Of a stretch of 64,000 bases of DNA, positions 44,530 to 53,882 are shown piece by piece. Each line of letters opens with the position of its first letter. Position 1 is the stretch's first letter. The notes beneath the pieces were generated by a model. The model had not been told where the DNA came from. It made no database searches and worked only from the letters and a program-made list of their open reading frames with translations. The position numbers and the translations under genes are program-made. This stretch comes from CAWUKT01 sp964352215 (GTDB lineage: Bacteria; Bacteroidota; Bacteroidia; J057; JADKCL01): the NCBI GenBank assembly GCA_964352215.1, contig CAYGRE010000025.1, positions 1 to 64,000 of the forward strand. The letters are read 5' to 3'.

Positions 44530-47292
44530 ATGTCTGCTTCATATTCCTATCTGAGCAACGCTCACCCCGAATTCATAGATTCACAGTACCAATCGTATCT
44601 GGAAAACCCTGAGTCGGTGGATTATGGATGGCAAAAATTCTTTGAAGGATTTGATTTCGCCAACACCACCCGCCCTGAAGGTTCCATAGAGATTGGTAAC
44701 CTGAAAGAAATATATGTACTCAACCTGATCGATGGCTACCGTACCCGGGGCCATCTTTTCACGAAGAGCAATCCCGTCAGGGAACGCCGCCAGTATTCTC
44801 CCACCCTTGATTTGGAGAACTATGAATTGTCCGATCAGGATTTGGATACCGTTTTCCAGGCCGGGGTTGAGATCGGCCTCGGCCCAGCCAAATTAAGGGA
44901 CATCGTTGCCAAACTGCAAAAGACTTATTGCCAGTCCATCGGTGCAGAATACCGCTATATTCGGGAGGTGGAGATGCACGATTGGCTGCGGGACAGGATG
45001 GAAAAAGATCTCAACACCGGAGATTATCCCATCGAAGAGAAACAACACATTCTCCACAAGCTCAACCAGGCTGTCGTATTTGAGAAGTTCCTGGGAACTA
45101 AATACGTTGGCCAGAAGCGCTTCTCTATTGAAGGTGCCGAATCTTTGATTCCGGCCCTGGACGAATTGATTGAATTTGGTTCAGACGATGGTGTAGAAGA
45201 ATATGTGATTGGAATGGCTCACCGGGGACGTCTCAATGTCCTGGTGAACATCCTGAATAAATCCTACTCTGATGTCTTCTCTGAATTCGAAGAATACTAC
45301 AATCCAGAGGACGATAGTTTCTATGGGGATGTAAAATATCACCATGGTTACTCTGTAGATGTAAAATCCGAAAAGGGGAAGAAAATTCACCTTTCTCTTT
45401 GCCCCAATCCGTCGCACCTTGAATCGGTAGGACCGGTAGCAGTCGGTAAGGCCCGGGCCAAGATCGACGGAAAATACGACAGGGACCACAACCGTCTTGC
45501 GACGCTGCTGATCCATGGAGATGCTTCCATTGCTGGTCAGGGTGTCGTTTACGAAACTTTGCAAATGTCTGAGTTGGAAGCTTATGAGACCGGAGGAACG
45601 GTCCATATCGTTATCAACAACCAGGTTGGGTTTACCACCAATTACGTTGATGCAAGGTCTTCCACCTATTGTACCGATGTGGCCAAGGTGACAGGTTCCC
45701 CTGTCTTCCATGTCAATGGAGACGATGTGGAGGCGGTCGTATATGTGTCACGTCTGGCCATGGAATTCCGGCAGAGGTTCAACCGGGATGTATTTATCGA
45801 CCTCCTGTGTTACCGTCGTCACGGCCACAATGAGGGAGATGAGCCCAGGTTTACCCAACCAAAGCTTTACGATACGATCGCAAAGCATGCCAATCCCCGC
45901 GACATCTACTTTGCAAAGCTGACTCAATCAGGTTCTGTAGAGGCCACTTTGGCCAAGAAGATGGAGAAAGAGTTCAAAAAGACTTTGCAGGGACTCTTGA
46001 ATGAAGTCAAGGAAGCGGAAAGGGCAGTTCAATATGAATTTGGGAATTCTAACTGGAAGGACCTGAAGGAGAATGGTGCCATTGACTGGGATCGGTCACC
46101 GGATACAGCTGTTCCGGAAAAAGTACTTCGCCCATTGGCTGATAAAATGCTCGAGCTTCCGGAAGGAAAGAACTTCTTTGACAAAATGGTCAAGATTTTC
46201 GAGCAACGGAAAGTAATGCTGGAGACAGATCGTCTGGATTGGTCGATGGGAGAGTTGCTGGCTTATGCCAGTCTGCTGGCGGAAGGTAATCCGGTTCGGA
46301 TGTCTGGTCAGGATGTTGAGCGTGGTACTTTCGGTCATCGGCATGCTGTCCTCAAGGACGCAGAGACGGAGGAAGAATATGTTCCTCTTAACCACTTGGT
46401 TGAAGGGCAGCAGCAGATGGAGATTTACAACTCCCACCTGAGTGAGTTTGCGGTGTTGGGATTTGAATATGGCTATTCCTGGTCAGCACCCTATACCCTG
46501 ACGATTTGGGAAGCCCAATTTGGTGATTTTGTCAATGGTGCAATGACCATCATTGACCAGTACATCTCCAGTGCAGAGCAGAAATGGCGCCGTTACAGCG
46601 GTTTGGTTATGCTGCTGCCCCATGGCTATGAAGGCCAGGGACCAGAGCACAGCTCAGCACGAATGGAACGGTTTCTGGAGCTGTCAGCAAGCAACAATTG
46701 GCAGATCGCCAATCCAACCACGCCCGCGCAGATATTCCATTTGCTGCGACGTCAACTCCACCGGAATTTCCGCAAGCCCCTGATCGTATTCACACCCAAA
46801 TCTCTGCTGAGACTTCCTGAGGCAACCAGCACATTTTCTGACCTGACCGATGGACGCTTTCAGGAGATCATTGATGATTCATACGTCAAGGCGAAAGATG
46901 TCAGGCGGGTATTGATCTGCAGTGGAAAGGTCTATTATGATCTGTTAGGGGCACAGCAAGAGGGGAGCCATAAGGATGTGGCCGTGGTTCGTCTTGAGCA
47001 GATTTATCCATTTGCTGAAAAGCAGCTTGCTGCTTTAAAGAATAAATACAAACAAGTGAAGGAGTGGTTTTGGGTTCAGGAAGAGCCCGAAAACATGGGG
47101 GCCTGGCCATTCATGTTACGCCATTCCCGTAAGGTTGGTTTGCAGGAATTGGAGCTCATCTCCCGTCCCGAAAGCTCCAGCCCCGCTACCGGATATAAGA
47201 AAAGACACCGGGAGGAGCAGGCCAGCATTGTGGAGAGATCCTTCGCTCCTGTTAATTCAAAAGAAAAAAAACTGGTTAGTAAAGCCCAATAA
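44530..47292 (+). CDS. sucA: 2-oxoglutarate dehydrogenase E1 component
   Basis: SucA decarboxylates 2-oxoglutarate with thiamine diphosphate in the TCA cycle. The 920-residue chain begins with the E1o N-terminal motif (FIDSQYQSYLENPESVDYGWQKFFEGF) and carries GMAHRGRLNVLVNI, HGDASIAGQGVVYE, the GDD.EAVVYVSRLA thiamine site and YRRHGHNEGDEP. sucB follows after six bases, so E1 and E2 are made together. The E3 gene (lpd) is not here. Confidence 0.96.
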   Translation: MSASYSYLSNAHPEFIDSQYQSYLENPESVDYGWQKFFEGFDFANTTRPEGSIEIGNLKEIYVLNLIDGYRTRGHLFTKSNPVRERRQYSPTLDLENYELSDQDLDTVFQAGVEIGLGPAKLRDIVAKLQKTYCQSIGAEYRYIREVEMHDWLRDRMEKDLNTGDYPIEEKQHILHKLNQAVVFEKFLGTKYVGQKRFSIEGAESLIPALDELIEFGSDDGVEEYVIGMAHRGRLNVLVNILNKSYSDVFSEFEEYYNPEDDSFYGDVKYHHGYSVDVKSEKGKKIHLSLCPNPSHLESVGPVAVGKARAKIDGKYDRDHNRLATLLIHGDASIAGQGVVYETLQMSELEAYETGGTVHIVINNQVGFTTNYVDARSSTYCTDVAKVTGSPVFHVNGDDVEAVVYVSRLAMEFRQRFNRDVFIDLLCYRRHGHNEGDEPRFTQPKLYDTIAKHANPRDIYFAKLTQSGSVEATLAKKMEKEFKKTLQGLLNEVKEAERAVQYEFGNSNWKDLKENGAIDWDRSPDTAVPEKVLRPLADKMLELPEGKNFFDKMVKIFEQRKVMLETDRLDWSMGELLAYASLLAEGNPVRMSGQDVERGTFGHRHAVLKDAETEEEYVPLNHLVEGQQQMEIYNSHLSEFAVLGFEYGYSWSAPYTLTIWEAQFGDFVNGAMTIIDQYISSAEQKWRRYSGLVMLLPHGYEGQGPEHSSARMERFLELSASNNWQIANPTTPAQIFHLLRRQLHRNFRKPLIVFTPKSLLRLPEATSTFSDLTDGRFQEIIDDSYVKAKDVRRVLICSGKVYYDLLGAQQEGSHKDVAVVRLEQIYPFAEKQLAALKNKYKQVKEWFWVQEEPENMGAWPFMLRHSRKVGLQELELISRPESSSPATGYKKRHREEQASIVERSFAPVNSKEKKLVSKAQ

Positions 47293-47298
47293 ATCAGT

Positions 47299-48534
47299 AT
47301 GATAGTTGAAATTAAAGTTGTCAGCCCAGGCGAATCGATCACCGAAGTAGAACTCGGAGCCTGGTTGGTTGAAGATGGAGACATCGTCGATATGGACGAC
47401 CTGTTGGTCGAGATCAATTCTGATAAGGCAACCCTTGAACTTCCAGCTGAGAAGGCTGGAAAGGTTGAGATCGTAGCACAGGAAGGTGATGTTCTTCCCA
47501 TCGGGGGATTGATCGCGCGGCTAGATACCAGCTTTGCTCCATCCGACGATGCAGCGGAGGCAGCACCAGTTGCGGAAACCAGTTCCAAAGAGGCCGCTTC
47601 TTCATCTGGAGAAGAGACTTATGCCACTGGCGTTCCCAGCCCATCAGCTGAGAAACTGATGAAGGACAAGGGTGTTTCTTCGGGTTCTGTGACCGGTTCC
47701 GGCCGGGATGGCCGCATCACCAAAGGCGATGTCGTCGATGCCCTGAAGGATAAGCCAGCGACCAACGGGCAATCCAAGGCAGAGCCCAGCACGGAAACGC
47801 CACCACCTGCTGCACTACCAACCATCGGAGGAACCAGGGAAACCAGCCGTAAGCGCATGACCCCATTGCGGCGTTCCATTGCCAAGCGACTGGTATCGGT
47901 CAAGAATGAGACCGCGATGTTGACTACCTTCAATGAAGTGGATATGTCAGCGATCAAGGATCTGCGTACCAAGTACAAAGAGAAATTCAAAGAGAAATAC
48001 GGGATCGGACTTGGCTTCATGGGCTTTTTCTGCAAAGCTGTTACCGAGGCGATGAAGGACTTCCCAGGTGTCAACTCTCAGATTGATGGAGATGATATCA
48101 TCAGCCATGATTATATAGATATCGGTATTGCTGTGTCTACCCCTCGTGGTTTGGTCGTCCCCAATATCCGTAACGCGGAGAGCATGTCGATCCTTGAGAT
48201 CGAGCAGGCCATTCGTCATTATGCACTCAAGGCCCGGGACAATAAGATTACCCTGGAGGACATGACTGGCGGTACCTTCTCCATCACCAATGGGGGGATA
48301 TTTGGCTCCATGTTGTCCACCCCGATCATCAATCCTCCTCAAAGTGCAATTCTCGGAATGCACAATATCGTTGACCGGCCGGTCGCCATCAACGGACAGG
48401 TAGAGATTCGCCCCATCATGTATGTGGCACTGTCCTACGATCACCGGATTGTGGATGGAAAGGAAGCGGTAAGCTTCCTCTTCAAAGTCCGCGAGTACCT
48501 CGAGGATCCTACCCGACTTCTGTTCGGCGTATAA
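47299..48534 (+). CDS. sucB: Dihydrolipoyl succinyltransferase (2-oxoglutarate dehydrogenase E2)
   Basis: SucB moves the succinyl group from the E1 product to CoA via a swinging lipoyl arm. The N-terminal lipoyl domain has the lipoylated Lys43 in the SDKATLEL motif. A flexible Ala/Ser/Pro-rich linker leads to a peripheral subunit-binding domain (about residues 110-150, SPSAEKLMKDKG ... GRITKGDV) and then the catalytic domain with YDHRIVDGKEAV near the C-terminus. The 411-residue length is standard. It is the second gene of the sucAB operon. Confidence 0.95.
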   Translation: MIVEIKVVSPGESITEVELGAWLVEDGDIVDMDDLLVEINSDKATLELPAEKAGKVEIVAQEGDVLPIGGLIARLDTSFAPSDDAAEAAPVAETSSKEAASSSGEETYATGVPSPSAEKLMKDKGVSSGSVTGSGRDGRITKGDVVDALKDKPATNGQSKAEPSTETPPPAALPTIGGTRETSRKRMTPLRRSIAKRLVSVKNETAMLTTFNEVDMSAIKDLRTKYKEKFKEKYGIGLGFMGFFCKAVTEAMKDFPGVNSQIDGDDIISHDYIDIGIAVSTPRGLVVPNIRNAESMSILEIEQAIRHYALKARDNKITLEDMTGGTFSITNGGIFGSMLSTPIINPPQSAILGMHNIVDRPVAINGQVEIRPIMYVALSYDHRIVDGKEAVSFLFKVREYLEDPTRLLFGV

Positions 48535-48613
48535 TTGCAGCAAGAAACAGCCTTCGGTCTGAGGTTCTGAACAAGGAATTCGATGTGGAACGCTGTACAC
48601 TGTCTCATAACTG

Positions 48614-48644
48614 AAGAGGCTGTCTCAAAAGGGCAGCCTCTTTT
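48614..48644 (+). terminator. Terminator after sucB
   Basis: A nine-base-pair stem (AAGAGGCTG with CAGCCTCTT) and an 11-base loop are followed by a short T-run. The word AGAGGCTGTCTCAAAA also resembles the ends of some insertion sequences, but no transposase is present. Confidence 0.65.
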
Positions 48645-48691
48645 CAATTACAATTTGAACCACCATTTTTTCGTAACTTCTTTTAAAAAAC

Positions 48692-48699
48692 AGGAGGAG
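48692..48699 (+). promoter_or_regulatory. Strong Shine-Dalgarno sequence
   Basis: AGGAGGAG lies just before the ATG at 48703, with the AGGAGG core five bases away. Such strong sites are uncommon in Bacteroidota, and this one supports the choice of ATG 48703 as the start. Confidence 0.5.
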
Positions 48700-48702
48700 T
48701 TT

Positions 48703-49419
48703 ATGCGTCAGTTAAATGAGAACTGGTTTATTGAGGGATTACAGGACTTCGAATACAAGAAATACCACCTGCTGAGTTACCTGCAAGGTGTCCAGGAGCG
48801 GTTCAATCAAACCCATCTTTATCCGGCATTTTCGGACCTCATTTACCACTACCGCAACCTGGTCGAATTTCAGGACAGCAAACGGTCGTTCTTAGATAAA
48901 ATGCAGAAGACCTTCAAAGGAATTGATCTCGAGAACCTGAGACTGGAATACGAATCCGCCAAAGAAGATGAAAGGATGGAGGAGGTAATTGAGGTAGTGG
49001 AGTATGCACTCCCGTTGGTACGCCGTTCGCTTGAAGAGGGCAAGGAGATTTATGAGTTCATTGATGAAAATATAAAGATTGATTCGGTAGGTGTGGTACC
49101 CCTGAAAAAACATGAAGGGTACTTTCTCCTTCAATCCGGCAATACTTCAGAAGTAACTGCCTACGAATACCGGATAACCATCTTCCAGGGGAGCGATGAA
49201 CGGTACCGGGGACTTCAAACCACTCCAGTGGGGACCTTCCCTGTTTCCTTGGTCAACACCCTTGAATCCATCAAGCTGCAACTGATCCGCCAAAGAGATA
49301 AATTGCCTAATCCGGCCACATTCGCCATCGTATCCAAAATTCAGTTTCCGGTGCAAGAAGCCTTGGTCCCGGTCGCCAAGCGCAAATTTATGCGCCATTT
49401 GGCTGACTTTGCCGCCTAG
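48703..49419 (+). CDS. Conserved protein of unknown function
   Basis: The ATG at 48703 gives 238 residues; an upstream in-frame start at 48583 would run through the preceding terminator and is unlikely. The protein is soluble and helical at first (LQDFEYKKYHLLSYLQGVQERF; an acidic coiled segment around EESAKEDERMEEVIEVV), then beta-rich with SGNTSEVTAYEYRITIFQ. I recognise no catalytic motif; it looks like an uncharacterised Bacteroidota family. Its last 32 bases overlap the 3' end of the convergent dipeptidase gene. Confidence 0.7.
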   Translation: MRQLNENWFIEGLQDFEYKKYHLLSYLQGVQERFNQTHLYPAFSDLIYHYRNLVEFQDSKRSFLDKMQKTFKGIDLENLRLEYESAKEDERMEEVIEVVEYALPLVRRSLEEGKEIYEFIDENIKIDSVGVVPLKKHEGYFLLQSGNTSEVTAYEYRITIFQGSDERYRGLQTTPVGTFPVSLVNTLESIKLQLIRQRDKLPNPATFAIVSKIQFPVQEALVPVAKRKFMRHLADFAA

Positions 49420-50413
49420 CCCACTTATCATCGAAAAAGCGAAGCCGTTTCATAAATGCCAATGCATTCCGGTAGCTCAGGTCTTTGAGCTCATCTTCGG
49501 TCATGAATTCTGAGAGCCGCTCCAGAATCTTCGGATAAACACTGGCATCGTTGTATTCGGGGAAGAAGTATCCATTGGGGTTGATGAATTCCGGAGGCAT
49601 GGTAGCAGGGGCAAAGAAGTCTCCGGCAAAAGCCATTCTGGCACCCATTTTCTGACCGTGGCGGAAATGGGTATAGAGCATATCAGAATCCTCGCCGACA
49701 AAGTCCTTGATAAAATTAATCCCCTGAATACCATCTTTTTGCATCAGGTACTCGACGTATGGATCAGGAAGGTTTCGTACGTGCGGGGTAATGGCCTGAA
49801 AATTGGAATGGCTGGCGATCAGAGGAATCTCCAGTTTTCTTGCGGAAATGTATTTAAACACCTGGTGGGCCAGCAGTGCTGAGGTATGGGAAAGGTCTAC
49901 GGCAATGTCTCTTTTGTCGAGGTATTCCAGGAGAAGTCCCCCATCTGGCTCCAGACCGATATTGGTCAGGTTCCCGCCTCCAAAGCGGTTGGCAGAATGG
50001 TGGGTCAGGCTGATGTACAGCGGCTTTCCAATTTTACCCATGAGGAGCTCCAGCCGGTACAATGCTTTTTCGGGTCGCTCTTCTTCTTCCGAAAATACGG
50101 AAGCACTTTCGATGGCCGGGACTACATAGATCGCATCATCCGCCAAGACCTTCTCCCAGGTGGTATTCCGCATTTCCCATGGTTTGAACTCCCCACTCGC
50201 CACCAGTTCCTGGAAAATATCCCCTTGTCGCATCCCCTTCTCACTGGAGCCTGGCCTGGTCGCAGCATACAAAGCACAAACCTGCAGCTTTACCCCGCCG
50301 GCTTTCAGGTGAGGCAGGGCGCAACCGATCCCCTCTGTATCATTGAAGGTACTACCCTCAACGGCTTCCAGGTAACTTAATAGGTCGCAATGCAGATCGA
50401 TGATGGGATACAT
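49388..50413 (-). CDS. Membrane dipeptidase (M19 family)
   Basis: The 341-residue protein belongs to the M19 renal-dipeptidase family, zinc enzymes that cut dipeptides and sometimes L,D- or D-amino acid dipeptides. It has the metal-binding IIDLHCDLL at the N-terminus, a central LTHHSANRFGGGN block, the VDLSHTS block, IASHSNF and a late AFAGDFF segment holding the last metal ligand. There is no signal peptide, so it should be cytoplasmic. Length is a little below average. It is divergent from the beta-barrel gene at 50463. Confidence 0.88.
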   Translation of the reverse strand: MYPIIDLHCDLLSYLEAVEGSTFNDTEGIGCALPHLKAGGVKLQVCALYAATRPGSSEKGMRQGDIFQELVASGEFKPWEMRNTTWEKVLADDAIYVVPAIESASVFSEEEERPEKALYRLELLMGKIGKPLYISLTHHSANRFGGGNLTNIGLEPDGGLLLEYLDKRDIAVDLSHTSALLAHQVFKYISARKLEIPLIASHSNFQAITPHVRNLPDPYVEYLMQKDGIQGINFIKDFVGEDSDMLYTHFRHGQKMGARMAFAGDFFAPATMPPEFINPNGYFFPEYNDASVYPKILERLSEFMTEDELKDLSYRNALAFMKRLRFFDDKWARRQSQPNGA

Positions 50414-50462
50414 GGAGGAAATTTAGTAAGAATCCGTATCTTTAATATCCTCTTTTCAAGTT

Positions 50463-51194
50463 ATGAATATGAATCCAGCTAAATATGTCCTGCCACTTTT
50501 TGTGGGATGCTTTCTCTTATTGTTGAGTACGGGTGCCCTACTTGCGCAGCCATGTTATGGCGGAAGTTGCTATGGAGGGAGTGCCATCCCCAGCAATGAG
50601 CTTGGAGTTCGTGTAGGAAGTCTTACCGATGCCAGTACCGTTGGTGGGGCATATTCGGGCAATGCAGCCACCCATATTGGCTTTTTGAATGGAATCCATT
50701 ATAAACGATACCAATCCCGGGGAGCATTTCGCTTACAGGTGGGCTACACCCGCTATGAGATTGATGAGATCACCGACTGCCCCAATTGCTTCCGTACCGA
50801 TGGATTGGTGCAGCAAGTCATGTTCAAGGCGGGCTATGAATGGTTTACCTTCTTTGGTCCGCTGGAACCCTATGCCGGCCTCGACTTTGCTGTAGGCTTA
50901 GGAAAATACGAAGGAGAAACCTTTACCTACGGAACCAATCCATCCGATTTCATGGAATATACCGACCAGCGGAAAAAGCGCGGATTTGGGTTTGCTCCTG
51001 TCATTGGAATGCGGTTTTACCTCAGCTCCTATCTTAGCCTGGGTGCAGAAACCACTTTCGAAGCGATGCTTTACAACCGGGATGTAAATATTTCCAACCT
51101 CAACACCGATAATTCCTCCATTCGTGCGCAACGCAATAAGTGGGAAGGGGTTTACCACCCAGTCAGTTGGATTTCCCTGAACGTACTTTTCTAA
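50463..51194 (+). CDS. Outer-membrane beta-barrel protein
   Basis: The 243-residue protein has a signal peptide (FVGCFLLLLSTGALLAQ) and a barrel-like pattern of alternating hydrophobic strands, and it ends with SWISLNVLF, a typical terminal strand. Just after the signal lies a short CYGGSCYGGS repeat, which may be disulfide bonded. The stop is directly next to the stop of the convergent gene, with no gap. No substrate can be assigned. Confidence 0.65.
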   Translation: MNMNPAKYVLPLFVGCFLLLLSTGALLAQPCYGGSCYGGSAIPSNELGVRVGSLTDASTVGGAYSGNAATHIGFLNGIHYKRYQSRGAFRLQVGYTRYEIDEITDCPNCFRTDGLVQQVMFKAGYEWFTFFGPLEPYAGLDFAVGLGKYEGETFTYGTNPSDFMEYTDQRKKRGFGFAPVIGMRFYLSSYLSLGAETTFEAMLYNRDVNISNLNTDNSSIRAQRNKWEGVYHPVSWISLNVLF

Positions 51195-52343
51195 TCAAGG
51201 AATTACAATATCTTTTCCGAAACGTTTGTCAGCTGTGGTCGCCAGGATCGTATACCTTCCTGAAGTCAGGCGACGCGATACCTTTAACAAATTGGGCCGG
51301 CGAGCAAACACATAATCATCGAATAAAATTGCCACCTCAGCCAGGTGCTCATTGAGTAATTTGATTTGTACATTCTGAGAATACTCAGAAGAAAAACGGA
51401 GGTTGAGCTCGGTTTCGTTACCATACGGTAGGAGAATAACTTCCATCTCGAATTCGGAAACGCCATCTTCAGACTTGATACTCCTAATCTGAGAGTAGAC
51501 TTCATTTCCCAGTCCATCTACCCCCTTGATCCGGTATGAATAGGCCTTTCCCGATTCGATCTCTTTGTCAAAGAAGGGGTAGAACTGGTATTCATCGCTG
51601 TTTCCCTTAGAGATGACTTGCCCAATTCGGACAAAGTTTTCCTGGTCTTCACTCCTTTCCACCGCATGACTGATAACATCTTTTTCGAAAGTGGTCGACC
51701 ACTTCAGGGTCACAATTCCATCAAAATACCGGGCAGAAAAGTCGTTGTATGAGGTTAGGGGAGTGTTGGGGGTTCCATTTGTGGAGAGCTGCCATTTCCC
51801 GAGACGCTGGAAAAAGCTGATTCCCGGATCGTCTCCATAACTGAGATACTTCCAGACTCCCCGGTTTTCGGGAGGGAGGTAAAATGGGATTTTGGTTCCA
51901 GAAAAGGTAATCAGCGTGTCCCGGTCCGGCAAAAACGGCACATTTGGACGGGGTGAATGGTAGAAGGCATCGATGATTTTGCCCTTCGGGTCCAGCAGGC
52001 CGACATAATTGCCTTCATCGCCAATCAGGTTGAATCGGATAAGAAAGTCGTCGGTACGGGATAGTTCAATGTCAAAAGATTGGGTTTCTGAGGAGCGCTT
52101 CCCAATCCTGAGCAATCCTCTCGATGGAATTTGGGTACCTGCCGGCAGCCGTACAGAATAATTCCTGGTCACGATCAGGTAACCCCCGATATCTGTGCTT
52201 GAAGCAGCCGGGTTTCCAAGTTCAACACAATGAAGGTTGTCGGAGAGGTAATTTCCCGGGGTGAATTTTGAAATAAAGACTCCCTGACCTCTCAAAAGGG
52301 TACCAGAAAGCACGAGGATGATTGTGAAAATGAGCCACCGCAT
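51195..52343 (-). CDS. Secreted protein with a lamin-tail-like domain
   Basis: The 382-residue product begins with a signal peptide (FTIILVLSGTLLRG). The first ~145 residues (VFISKFTPGNYLSDNLHCVELGNPA, GGYLIVT, YSVRLPAGTQIPSRGLLRI) resemble the lamin-tail domain often found in secreted Bacteroidota proteins. The middle has fibronectin-like strands (VISHAVERSEDQENFVRIG). The C-terminus resembles a loose sorting-domain pattern (NLLKVSRRLTSGRYTILA, DIVIP), but is not a clear T9SS signal. It lies seven bases after tyrS, probably in its operon. Confidence 0.65.
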   Translation of the reverse strand: MRWLIFTIILVLSGTLLRGQGVFISKFTPGNYLSDNLHCVELGNPAASSTDIGGYLIVTRNYSVRLPAGTQIPSRGLLRIGKRSSETQSFDIELSRTDDFLIRFNLIGDEGNYVGLLDPKGKIIDAFYHSPRPNVPFLPDRDTLITFSGTKIPFYLPPENRGVWKYLSYGDDPGISFFQRLGKWQLSTNGTPNTPLTSYNDFSARYFDGIVTLKWSTTFEKDVISHAVERSEDQENFVRIGQVISKGNSDEYQFYPFFDKEIESGKAYSYRIKGVDGLGNEVYSQIRSIKSEDGVSEFEMEVILLPYGNETELNLRFSSEYSQNVQIKLLNEHLAEVAILFDDYVFARRPNLLKVSRRLTSGRYTILATTADKRFGKDIVIP

Positions 52344-52350
52344 GGTGAAC

Positions 52351-53634
52351 TCAATTTACAAATACGAGGAAGTGCTTCTTCTTTCCCTTGTTGATCAGTA
52401 TAAATTGATCGTTGATCAGGTCACCGGACCCGACGACATACTCGGGATCATTGGTTTTATTCTTGTTGAGGGAGATCGACTGGTCCTTTGTGAGTGCGCG
52501 TCGGGCTTCTCCTTTGGATGTGGTCACCCCCTGATCCGAAAGGAAATCAATGATGTTCACACCTGCATCCAGAGCCGTTCTGTCAATGCTGGATTGAGGA
52601 ACTCCCTCAAAAATACTATCCAGTTCCCTGCGGCTAAGAGCCCTGAGGTCATCAATCCCTCCTTTGTTGAACATGAGTCTGGTGGCGCTTAGCGCGGTAT
52701 TCAGTGCCTTTTCCCCGTGAATGCGCAGGGTCATTTCTTCAGCAAGATTGCGCTGGAGGGTGCCGGGACGTTCTGCATTCTCAGCAATGAGAGCTTCCAG
52801 TTCGGGGATCGGCTTCAGGCTGAATATCTTTGCGAGGGTAACGATGTCCTCGTCTCCCTGTTGGATGAAGAATTGGTAAAACTCATAGGGGGAGGTCATC
52901 TCAGCGTCGATGAAGATATTTCCCTTCTCTGATTTACCGAATTTTTTACCCTCAGAATTTGTAATCAGGGGCCAGGTAAATGCAAATACATCTTCGTTGG
53001 GGCCCATCATCCGTCGGATCAGTTCTGTGCCTGCGGTGATATTTCCCCACTGATCAGAACCACCGAACTGCATGTGGCAGCCGGATTCTTTATGGAGGTG
53101 GTAAAAGTCATACCCCTGCATCAGTTGGTAGGAGAATTCTGTAAATGAGATTCCCGAGCCCGCATCCATTCGGCTCTTAACCGAATCTTTCGACATCATA
53201 TAATTCACGGTGAGGTGCTTGCCCACTTCCCTCATAAAATCAAGAAATCCCATATCCTTGAACCAATCGTAATTGTTCATGATGATGGCCGGGTTTTCAG
53301 AAGTCTCAAAGTCCAGGAAGTGGCCAAGCTGTTCACGGAAGCGATCCATATTGTGGGTAATGGTTTCTTCATCCAGAAGGTTCCGTTCGGCAGATTTTCC
53401 GGAGGGGTCTCCTATTCGACCAGTGGCGCCACCGATCAAGGCAATAGGTGTATGGCCATACCGTTGGAAATGTACCAATAGCATCAATGGGACAAGGTTT
53501 CCGATCCCCAAAGAGGGGGCGGTAGGATCAAATCCCACATATCCGATGGCCTTGTTATTATTCAGAAATTCCTCGGTTCCGGGAATGATGTCCTGGATGA
53601 ATCCCCGCCATGTCAACTCTTCAATTAATCCCAT
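52351..53634 (-). CDS. tyrS: Tyrosyl-tRNA synthetase with altered HIGH motif
   Basis: TyrRS charges tRNA-Tyr. The 427-residue chain matches the bacterial family with an S4-like C-terminal domain. Recognisable parts are GYVGFDPTAPSLGIGN, GGATGRIGDPSGKS, MQGYDFYHL, QFGGSDQWGNI and the KMSKS-type loop KFGKS at residues 231-235. The HIGH motif reads GIGN (residues 43-46): the first His, which helps stabilise the ATP transition state in known TyrRS, is Gly; the second position is Asn, a known variant. It is the only tyrosyl synthetase gene in this window, and the remaining motifs are intact. Confidence 0.92.
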   Translation of the reverse strand: MGLIEELTWRGFIQDIIPGTEEFLNNNKAIGYVGFDPTAPSLGIGNLVPLMLLVHFQRYGHTPIALIGGATGRIGDPSGKSAERNLLDEETITHNMDRFREQLGHFLDFETSENPAIIMNNYDWFKDMGFLDFMREVGKHLTVNYMMSKDSVKSRMDAGSGISFTEFSYQLMQGYDFYHLHKESGCHMQFGGSDQWGNITAGTELIRRMMGPNEDVFAFTWPLITNSEGKKFGKSEKGNIFIDAEMTSPYEFYQFFIQQGDEDIVTLAKIFSLKPIPELEALIAENAERPGTLQRNLAEEMTLRIHGEKALNTALSATRLMFNKGGIDDLRALSRRELDSIFEGVPQSSIDRTALDAGVNIIDFLSDQGVTTSKGEARRALTKDQSISLNKNKTNDPEYVVGSGDLINDQFILINKGKKKHFLVFVN

Positions 53635-53882
53635 AATATTTCTTATATTTACGCTCTTGCATGTAAAAATAGAAGATGCCGTACTTTAATGAAAGCTGAC
53701 GAGTTGAATCATTTGTAGAAACCACTATTTCCTGCAATCATGGGGAATTTGGAATTTGCTCGATTTAATTGGTGGCATTAGAGAAATTTGATATTTTTAC
53801 TTGAAAGCAATCTAAGAGATCAAGTCTTACTTGTTTAAAAGCAAATAGGGGAAAGTAAGCGATCGCACTGAAAGAATCTATT

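Noticed and set aside
48611..48642. Possible insertion-sequence end (AGAGGCTGTCTCAAAA)
   Set aside because: Only one hairpin is present, with no transposase or second end; it works better as the sucB terminator.
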